In this document: positions 5,536 to 10,930 of the stretch, in pieces
Numbering within the stretch: the stretch's first letter is position 1
Layout of the letters: each line of letters opens with the position of its first letter
NCBI GenBank assembly: GCA_934553285.1
Contig: CAKTFD010000074.1
Location: 1 to 10,930 of the forward strand
Direction: 5' to 3'
Length of the DNA stretch: 10,930 nt
DNA from: an uncultured Faecalibacterium sp.
Lineage (GTDB): Bacteria; Bacillota; Clostridia; Oscillospirales; Ruminococcaceae
The notes under the pieces: generated by a model
What the model was told of the DNA's origin: nothing
What the model saw: the letters and a program-made list of their open reading frames with translations, nothing else
The model's database searches: none
Made by a program: the position numbers and the translations under genes

Positions 5536-8118
5536 TTACGCCTCGCCCTGCACAAGGCTTCGTATCTGCTTTTCCACGTTCTGCACCTCTTCGTGGAACA
5601 TCCGGGCGGACACGCGCAGTGCGCCATGCCCGAGGATGATGACCTGCTCCATGCCGTCCGAGGTCGCCACACGGACGCGGCGGCTCTTGCCGATCTCATG
5701 GGTGACTCGCTCGATAAACATATCGGCAGTTTCGGCCTCCCTGGTGTAGACCACATGGATATTATGGTATTGCTCGATGGCACCGGGGCTGCCGGGCACG
5801 CGATAGGCATCGAACACCAGGATGAGCACACACTTCTGATAGCCCTGGTAGTTGCACAGGATATCCATCAGCCGGTGACGGGCGGCATCCAGGCTCTCCT
5901 TTGCCAGCGCGTTCAGCTCGTCCCAGGCAAAGATGATGTTGTAGCCGTCCACCAGCAGATACTCCGGCGCAATCTCCCACTGCTCAGCCGCAAAGTCCGG
6001 GCGCTCGGTCTTTTGCACCGGACGGAATGCGGCCAGCGGGTCCCGCTTGATGGGGCCGTAGGTGCGCTCGAAGATCCGCAGCAGCTCGGCGTCCTCTTCC
6101 AGCGTGGCACGGTAGGCCATGGCGCGGCGCTGGGGGATGGGTGCCGCTTCCGGCCGGGCCGGTTTTGCCTTGCCCCAGCCGCTTTCCACATGCATATGGC
6201 TGCGCACCTCGCTCCATGGCACCACAAAGCCTGCCCCGTGGGCGCAGAACACCGAGTCGGCGGGGTTGTCCAGATCGTGCTCCGGCTGGTAGCCGATGGC
6301 CGCAATGACCTCCTGCGCGTTGTGACAGGGGCGGTAACCATCCAGCGTCAGGCTCAGATGCCCCCGGCCGCGGGTATAGCTGACCACCTCCATGGGATAG
6401 CTGCGCATGGTGGATACCGGCGCAAACCCGGTCAGGGCAGCGGTTTCCGCCCCGCTTTCCGGCGGGTCGAAGCTGCCCTCCATGCGCTGGATATCGCTCA
6501 TGGCGCGGCCGATGTTCTCCACCGGCACTTCCAGCCGGAAGGCGTACCACGGCTCCAGCAGCTGGCTTTTGGCCAGCATCAGCCCCTGCCGCACGGCGCG
6601 GTAGGTGGCCTGCCGGAAATCGCCGCCCTCGGTGTGCTTGAGGTGCGCCCTGCCGGTGAGCAGGGTGATTTTTACATCGGTCAGCGGGGCACCGGTCAAA
6701 ACGCCAAGGTGCTGTTTTTCTTCCAGATGGGTCAGCACCAGCCGCTGCCAGTTTTTATCCAGCACCTCTTCCCGGCAGTCGGCGGCAAACTGCATCCCGC
6801 TGCCGCGGGGCAGCGGTTCCAGCAGCAGATGCACCTCGGCATAGTGGCGCAGCGGCTCATAGTGGCCCACGCCCTCCATCGGCTCGGTGATGGTCTCCTT
6901 GTACAGGATGCCGCCGGGGCCGAACGCCACCTCCAGCCCGAACCGCTCTGCCAGCAGGCTGCGCAGCACTTCCAGCTGCACCTCGCCCATCAGCTGCACA
7001 TGGATCTCGGCCAGGGTCTCGTTCCATACCACATGGAGCTGGGGTTCTTCTTCCTCCAGCCGGTGCAGCTTGCCCAGCGCGGCGTGCACATCGGCTCCTT
7101 CCGGCAGCAGCACCTGATAGCTGAGCACCGGTTCCAGCACCGGCACATCGCTGTCCCGCTCTGCCCCAAGCCCCGTGCCGGGCTTTGCATGGGTCAGGCC
7201 GGTCACTGCGCACACCTGCCCGGGGCCGATGGCTTCGGTCAGGGTATATTTTGCACCGGAATACAGCCGCAGCTGGTTTGCCTTTTCCGCCCAGAGTCCG
7301 CCGTCCGTTTCGCCGGTGAGCGCAGCTTTTACCCGCAGCTCCCCACCGGTGACCCGCAGCCAGGTCAGGCGTGCGCCCTGCTCGTCCTGCGATACCTTGA
7401 ACACCTTTGCGCCAAAGGCCTGCAGGGCCGGAGCCGGGCGGGTGTAGCGGTCCAGCCCTTCCAGCAGGGCATCCACCCCGTCCAGCCGGAGTGCCGCCCC
7501 AAACCAGCACGGGAACACATGCCGCCTTGCAACGGCCGGGATGATCTCCGCATCGGTCAGGGTGCCTGCGCCCAGCATCCTGTCCATCAGCTGCTCATCG
7601 CACAGTGCCAGCGCCTCATCCCGGGCGGCAGGCGCTGCCCCAAAATCCACAAACCCCTCGCCCAGGCGGTGGTTCAGCTGGGTCAGCAGCTGTTCCCGGG
7701 TCATGCCGGGCAGGTCCATCTTGTTCACAAACACAAAGGTGGGCACATGGTAGCGCCGCAGCAGCCGCCAGAGCGTTTCGGTATGGCTCTGCACACCGTC
7801 CGTTCCGCTGACCACCAGCACAGCATAATCCAGCACCTGCAGAGTGCGCTCGGTCTCGGTAGAAAAATCCACATGGCCGGGGGTATCCAGCAGGGTGATG
7901 GCGGTATTGCCTGCCGTGAGCAGGGCCTGTTTGGAAAAGATGGTGATGCCGCGGGCTTTTTCCAGGGTATCAGTATCCAGAAAAGCATCTCCGTGGTCCA
8001 CCCGGCCCAGCTTACGGATGGCACCGGCGCGGTAGAGCATCGCCTCCGAGAGGGTGGTCTTGCCGGAGTCCACATGCGCCAGGATGCCCAGTACGATCGG
8101 TTTTTGCGTTGTTTCCAT
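5536..8118 (-). CDS. TetM/EF-G-like translation GTPase fused to a C-terminal YacP/Rae1-like NYN nuclease domain
   Basis: An 860-residue protein, about 220 longer than TetM-type ribosome protection proteins. The GTPase domain has all motifs: P-loop AHVDSGKT (14-21), switch I RGIT (56-59), DTPGH (78-82) with the catalytic His82, and NKMD (132-135). EF-G-like domains II to V follow. Residues 495-645 resemble TetM domain IV and C-terminus (QLLEPWYAFRLEVP at 519-532, GYRPCHN at 594-600). After a proline- and charge-rich linker (646-712) comes an NYN domain (720-845) with VDGYNIIFAW (723-732), LVFDAYRVPG (767-776), REAETAD (793-799) and ATSD (818-821). Acidic residues D724, D770, D799 and D821 are intact. 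In Bacillus subtilis the stand-alone version, Rae1, cuts mRNA at the ribosomal A site. The ATG at 8118 with AGGAG six bases upstream was chosen; the frame extends to 8190. Tetracycline resistance is uncertain; ribosome surveillance is my inference. Confidence 0.9.
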   Translation of the reverse strand: METTQKPIVLGILAHVDSGKTTLSEAMLYRAGAIRKLGRVDHGDAFLDTDTLEKARGITIFSKQALLTAGNTAITLLDTPGHVDFSTETERTLQVLDYAVLVVSGTDGVQSHTETLWRLLRRYHVPTFVFVNKMDLPGMTREQLLTQLNHRLGEGFVDFGAAPAARDEALALCDEQLMDRMLGAGTLTDAEIIPAVARRHVFPCWFGAALRLDGVDALLEGLDRYTRPAPALQAFGAKVFKVSQDEQGARLTWLRVTGGELRVKAALTGETDGGLWAEKANQLRLYSGAKYTLTEAIGPGQVCAVTGLTHAKPGTGLGAERDSDVPVLEPVLSYQVLLPEGADVHAALGKLHRLEEEEPQLHVVWNETLAEIHVQLMGEVQLEVLRSLLAERFGLEVAFGPGGILYKETITEPMEGVGHYEPLRHYAEVHLLLEPLPRGSGMQFAADCREEVLDKNWQRLVLTHLEEKQHLGVLTGAPLTDVKITLLTGRAHLKHTEGGDFRQATYRAVRQGLMLAKSQLLEPWYAFRLEVPVENIGRAMSDIQRMEGSFDPPESGAETAALTGFAPVSTMRSYPMEVVSYTRGRGHLSLTLDGYRPCHNAQEVIAAIGYQPEHDLDNPADSVFCAHGAGFVVPWSEVRSHMHVESGWGKAKPARPEAAPIPQRRAMAYRATLEEDAELLRIFERTYGPIKRDPLAAFRPVQKTERPDFAAEQWEIAPEYLLVDGYNIIFAWDELNALAKESLDAARHRLMDILCNYQGYQKCVLILVFDAYRVPGSPGAIEQYHNIHVVYTREAETADMFIERVTHEIGKSRRVRVATSDGMEQVIILGHGALRVSARMFHEEVQNVEKQIRSLVQGEA

Positions 8119-8149
8119 GCGCTGCTCCTGTAAAAATAGTTTCCTGTTT

Positions 8150-8178
8150 ATTGTAGCACGCTTTGCCGGGAAAAGAAA
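8150..8178 (-). promoter_or_regulatory. Candidate promoter of the GTPase-NYN gene
   Basis: On minus, TACAAT (-10, at 8155-8150) is a good match, and TTTCTT (-35, at 8178-8173) at 17 bases is a poor one. The start of transcription would be near 8143, giving a short leader of about 25 bases. That leaves no room for the translated leader peptide that controls tet(M)-type resistance genes. Confidence 0.35.
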
Positions 8179-8226
8179 GTTTCCGGGCATAAATCCAAAA
8201 AAGAAGGAGGCAAACCGGCAGCCTGC

Positions 8227-9132
8227 TCAGAACAGATCCAGCATGTTGTCCAGGTAGATTGCTTCCCGCACCTGCAGCTGATATTCCGGCCGGGTCATAT
8301 AGTAGAGCAGAAATTCCAGCACCAGTGCACTGCCCAGCCCCCTGCCCTCTATCTTGAAGTGGGAAAAGCCTGCGGGCAGATACCGCTGCCGGATATCCTC
8401 CACCCCGATGAACCCGGGGCTGCGCATCGCTTTGGAAAAGCGGTAGCCCTCGGCTGCATCCGGGGCGGTGCAGCGGTGGTCCGGGCAGTCCTCGCCCAGG
8501 TTCTGGCGGCTGACGGTTTCATAGCAGCGCCTGCGCTCTGTGCAGCCAAACCAGCAGCACTCGTTGCACAAAAACTCCACCTTGGCCTTTTGCTCCGGCG
8601 GCAGGGTGCAAAGCACATCCAGCGCCGGGTTCAGCCGGAAATCCGGCACCACATACCGGAACTCCGGCCTTGCCAGCTCCTGCCGGAGCTGACAAGGCGC
8701 AGTGAGCACCTTAGTGGTGGAGGACACCAGATACAGCTCCGGCCAGTGCTGCTGCAGATAGTCCGCCAATAGATCCGAATGGACGATAACGCCGTTCTGC
8801 ACACCGGTGCTTTTGGCAAACTGTGCACACAGGGCGTTGCACTGCGGGTCTGCAAGGTGTTCTGCCCGCAGCAGCGCGTTGCTGAAGGTCAGCCGCCCGG
8901 AGATGCCGTATTCCCGCAGCAGGGCAAGCACCTCCTGTGGGGCAGCTGTGCCGCAGGAGATGCGGCCCCCGCCCCAGATACAGCCTGCCGGTGCGCCGTA
9001 GAGCGAGCCGATGGCGCACCAATCGTAAAAATATTCCCGATGCTGCCGGAACAGCGGCAGAAACCGGCGGTACAGCTCGTAAAACTCAAACAGGCCGGGC
9101 AGATGATAATAGGCAATGCGGGGCTGCTCCAT
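8227..9132 (-). CDS. Cysteine-rich U32-like (TIM-barrel) protein of unknown function
   Basis: A 301-residue protein with no signal peptide. A dense cysteine cluster lies at residues 189-221 (C189, C192, C193, C197, C203, C216, C221; core CNECCWFGC). It is followed by FSHFKIEGRGLGS (256-268), and FKIEGR is the hallmark of the U32/TrhP/UbiU/RlhA group, whose cysteines hold a 4Fe-4S cluster and which hydroxylate RNA bases or ubiquinone rings. The protein is shorter than typical U32 members and its cysteine spacing looks different, so it is probably a separate branch. Earlier conserved-looking stretches are GAPAGCIWGGGR (46-57), VIVHSDLLADYL (115-126) and YVVPDFRLNP (160-169). The ATG at 9132 has AAGGAG upstream. 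The ribosome site directly follows the hairpin at 9155-9192, so expression may depend on read-through from the dehydratase-activase genes. The biochemical role is unknown. Confidence 0.8.
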   Translation of the reverse strand: MEQPRIAYYHLPGLFEFYELYRRFLPLFRQHREYFYDWCAIGSLYGAPAGCIWGGGRISCGTAAPQEVLALLREYGISGRLTFSNALLRAEHLADPQCNALCAQFAKSTGVQNGVIVHSDLLADYLQQHWPELYLVSSTTKVLTAPCQLRQELARPEFRYVVPDFRLNPALDVLCTLPPEQKAKVEFLCNECCWFGCTERRRCYETVSRQNLGEDCPDHRCTAPDAAEGYRFSKAMRSPGFIGVEDIRQRYLPAGFSHFKIEGRGLGSALVLEFLLYYMTRPEYQLQVREAIYLDNMLDLF

Positions 9133-9154
9133 GGCGGTTTATCTCCTTTCCTGC

Positions 9155-9192
9155 AAAAAGGCTGTTGCACAAAACTGTACAACAGCCTTTTT
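9155..9192. terminator. Terminator or attenuator between the activase-related and U32-like genes
   Basis: A 13-bp perfect stem (9155-9167 with 9180-9192), extended by two more pairs across one C-A mismatch, has A5 on the left and T6 on the right, so it would work in both directions. It lies 12 bases after the stop codon of the upstream gene and 7 bases before the AAGGAG of the next. No separate promoter is visible in the 71-base gap. Confidence 0.82.
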
Positions 9193-9203
9193 TGTTGCCT
9201 TTG

Positions 9204-10520
9204 TTACACGGTGGCTCCGACCTGCGGAGCACCGCCTGCGATCTGCTCTGCCGTAAGCGGCTTGGCTTCGGCCGGGGCGTTCAGGCGCTCCTTTGCAACC
9301 GCCAGCATCAGTTTGATGCGGTTTTCCTGGTTGACCCGGGTAGCGCTGGGGTCGTAATCGATGGGGGTGATATTGGCATTGGGGTACAGCGCACGGATCT
9401 TGTTCACCATGCCCTTGCCCACGATGTGGTTGGGCAGGCAGCCAAAAGGCTGCGCGCACACGATGTTGCCATAGCCGCCCTGCACCAGCTCGATCATCTC
9501 GGCTGTCAGCAGCCAGCCCTCGCCCATCTTGGCACCCAGAGAGATGATGCCTTTGGGTTTTTCCACCAGCTCCCTGAACGGGCCGGGCGCATAGAACCCG
9601 GCATCCGCTTCGGCCTTGAGCATGGCGCGCTCCACACTGTCCAGCCAGTTGAGCAGCTGGTCAACGCCCAGCTTTTTGGCCATGCCGCCGCCGTACAGCA
9701 CATGATCCTCGCCCATGTTGAACGCGCAATACTGCACAAAGCCCATCAGCCCGGGGAAGTTCACCTCGCAGTCCTGGCTTTCCAGGAACTTCTGCAGATC
9801 GTTATTGCCCAGGGGGCTGTATTTGACGTAGATCTCGCCTACCACGCCCACCTTGACCTTGGGCACCCGGGTGACCGGGATGGACGCAAAGTCCTTTGCA
9901 ATCAGCGGGAAGGTGCGTTTCATTTCCCGGGAAGTAAAGCCCTTGTTTGCCAGCAGCACCCGTCCCAGCCGGGTGACCCAGAGATCCACCATCCGGTCGG
10001 CAGCGCCTTTTTCGTTCTCGTACGGTGCCACCTGATTGCGCAGCGCACACAGCATATCGCCGTAGAAGATGCAGGCTACGCACATGCGTGCCAGCGGGAG
10101 AGTCATCTGGAAGCCGCTGTCCTTTTCCAGGCCGGAAAAATTCAGGCTGGCCACGGGGATCTGCGGGTAACCGGCCTTGACCAGCGCCTTGCGCAGCAGG
10201 TGGATGTAGTTGGATGCACGGCAGCCGCCGCCGGTCTGGGTGATGAGCAGGGCGGTGTGCTCCAGATCGTATTTTCCGCTGTTCAGCGCATCCAGAAACT
10301 GGCCGATGACCAGCAGCGCCGGGTAGCAGGTATCGTTGTGGACATATTTCAGCCCCAGCTGTGCTACGGCACTGCCGCAGTTACCCAGGATCTCGCACTT
10401 ATAGCCCTCGCTGCGCAGTGCATACTCCATCAGACGGAACTGGGTGATCGCCATATTGGGGATGAGGATGGTATGGGTCTTTTTCATCTCCGGGGTAAAT
10501 TTGGGATAATTATATTCCAT
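9204..10520 (-). CDS. 2-hydroxyacyl-CoA dehydratase activase-related protein, C-terminal component
   Basis: A 438-residue protein matching the C-terminal part of the large proteins annotated as acyl-CoA dehydratase activase-related (2-hydroxyacyl-CoA dehydratase-like, HgdB-type fold). Cysteines likely to bind an Fe-S cluster are C48 (NCGS), C65 (NDTCYP), C100 (TQTGGGCRASNY), C147/C150 (MCVAC) and C361 (PFGCLPNHI). The family's closing motif IDYDPSATRVNQENRIKLM is at 387-405. Known relatives use ATP-driven electron transfer to very low potential, but the substrate of this subfamily is undetermined. The ATG at 10520 has AGGAGG five bases upstream. In many Clostridia these modules form one polypeptide of about 1400 residues. 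Here the preceding module is a separate gene ending 92 bases upstream, with a hairpin in the gap. Confidence 0.85.
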   Translation of the reverse strand: MEYNYPKFTPEMKKTHTILIPNMAITQFRLMEYALRSEGYKCEILGNCGSAVAQLGLKYVHNDTCYPALLVIGQFLDALNSGKYDLEHTALLITQTGGGCRASNYIHLLRKALVKAGYPQIPVASLNFSGLEKDSGFQMTLPLARMCVACIFYGDMLCALRNQVAPYENEKGAADRMVDLWVTRLGRVLLANKGFTSREMKRTFPLIAKDFASIPVTRVPKVKVGVVGEIYVKYSPLGNNDLQKFLESQDCEVNFPGLMGFVQYCAFNMGEDHVLYGGGMAKKLGVDQLLNWLDSVERAMLKAEADAGFYAPGPFRELVEKPKGIISLGAKMGEGWLLTAEMIELVQGGYGNIVCAQPFGCLPNHIVGKGMVNKIRALYPNANITPIDYDPSATRVNQENRIKLMLAVAKERLNAPAEAKPLTAEQIAGGAPQVGATV

Positions 10521-10556
10521 AGGTTCCTCCTATGCTGCTTTTTGCAAGACCGTCCG

Positions 10557-10593
10557 GCAAAAGGCTTTTCCCGGCTGGGTCAAAGCCTTTTGC
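10557..10593 (-). repeat. Intercistronic 12-bp hairpin
   Basis: GCAAAAGGCTTT (10557-10568) and AAAGCCTTTTGC (10582-10593) form a perfect 12-bp stem around a 13-base loop. No T-run follows on minus, so simple termination is unlikely. mRNA stability or processing between the two activase-related genes is more plausible. Confidence 0.6.
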
Positions 10594-10612
10594 ACTTTCT
10601 CCGGTCATCTTT

Positions 10613-10930
10613 TTACTCTGCCTTTTCTGCAGCCACCTCGTCCCGCTCGTCCAGCGCGGCAAACAGGCTGCGCAGGCGGATGTTCACTGCGCCGAGGTTG
10701 GTGATCTCGTCGATCTTCAACTGGGTATACAGCTTGTTGCCCTGCTGCAGGATCTCGCGGGTCTCATCGGTGGTAATGGCGTCCAGGCCGCAGCCAAAGG
10801 AGACCAGCTGCACCAGATCCATATCCTTCTGGGTGGTGCAGTATTTGGCGGCAGCATACAGGCGGCTGTGGTAGGTCCACTGGTTCAGCACGCTGGTGGG
10901 GAACTTCTGCACCCGGTTGGAGATGCTGTC
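10613..10930 (-). CDS. 2-hydroxyacyl-CoA dehydratase activase-related protein, upstream component, partial (N-terminus outside window)
   Basis: The last 105 residues are visible, starting DSISNRVQKF at the window edge and ending ERDEVAAEKAE before TAA. The core TYHSRLYAAAKYCTTQKDMD (19-38) and LVQLVSFGCGLDAITTD (39-55) match the central part of the large activase-related proteins, where 'SFGCGLDA' is highly conserved. C31 and C47 are candidates for Fe-S ligands. LKIDEITNLGAVNIRLRSL (71-89) is the usual end of this module. The missing upstream part would be expected to hold the BadF/HgdC-type ATPase that fires electrons into the dehydratase-like module. It is followed by the gene at 9204-10520, and the two probably act as one complex. 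Confidence 0.85.
   Translation of the reverse strand, partial: DSISNRVQKFPTSVLNQWTYHSRLYAAAKYCTTQKDMDLVQLVSFGCGLDAITTDETREILQQGNKLYTQLKIDEITNLGAVNIRLRSLFAALDERDEVAAEKAE

Noticed and set aside
5536..8118. Acquired tetracycline-resistance gene tet(M/W/O)
   Set aside because: The protein carries an extra C-terminal nuclease domain, has the same codon style as its neighbours, lacks a tet-type leader peptide and sits among housekeeping genes with no conjugative or insertion sequences. Resistance cannot be excluded but is not the best reading.
4522..8133. Very long open frame on the plus strand (about 1200 codons), and a similar one at 1689-4061
   Set aside because: Both lie antisense to well-recognised genes (nnrD, GTPase-NYN; dehydrogenase, sirtuin), have low-complexity His/Gln/Gly/Pro-rich translations, and no family resemblance. 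They arise from GC-rich codon use.
8119..8190. N-terminal extension of the GTPase gene to 8190
   Set aside because: It would run across the -10 element and the real ribosome site, and translation GTPases start only a few residues before the P-loop strand.
8198..8225. Possible terminator after the U32-like gene
   Set aside because: There is a T-rich run on minus, but the stem before it has only four good pairs, so I cannot support a terminator.

Overview
The window reads as chromosomal DNA of a fairly GC-rich gut Firmicute, most likely a Faecalibacterium-like member of the Oscillospiraceae. The reasons are G/C-ending codons in every gene, Gram-positive ribosome binding sites (GGAGG, AAGGAG), AT-rich promoters between GC-rich genes, strong bidirectional hairpin terminators, and a cluster of small palindromes of a type common in that clade. 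The clade assignment is inference. There is no rRNA, tRNA, CRISPR array or transposase gene.

Layout, left to right. Positions 1-329 (minus) hold the N-terminal part of an Lrp/AsnC-type regulator with an AT-rich upstream region. Positions 508-655 (plus) hold a near-perfect promoter, about 80 bases with no plausible gene, then a hairpin terminator: a candidate small RNA. Next, on minus, come a flavodoxin-family gene with its own promoter and a structured leader, and then a 188-bp MITE-like element (1390-1577) with perfect 17-bp terminal inverted repeats and 7-bp direct repeats. This element sits against the stop codon of a D-2-hydroxyacid dehydrogenase gene.

The dehydrogenase gene ends a likely minus-strand operon: sirtuin, then a small GNAT-like protein, then the dehydrogenase. 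The sirtuin gene is divergent from a plus-strand O6-alkylguanine-DNA alkyltransferase gene (ogt). ogt converges on an NAD(P)HX dehydratase gene (nnrD) with a shared terminator between them. nnrD lies 24 bases behind a long gene for a TetM/EF-G-like GTPase fused to a C-terminal YacP/Rae1-like NYN nuclease domain. This fusion is the most interesting protein here, because both parts belong to families that act at the ribosomal A site.

The right part holds a cysteine-rich U32-like protein and two consecutive pieces of a 2-hydroxyacyl-CoA dehydratase activase-related protein, one complete and one running off the window end. All three are on minus and probably co-transcribed, with hairpins in both gaps. 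Themes that recur are NAD(P)-linked metabolism and repair (sirtuin, dehydrogenase, NnrD), flavin and Fe-S redox chemistry, and RNA-level control by hairpins between genes.
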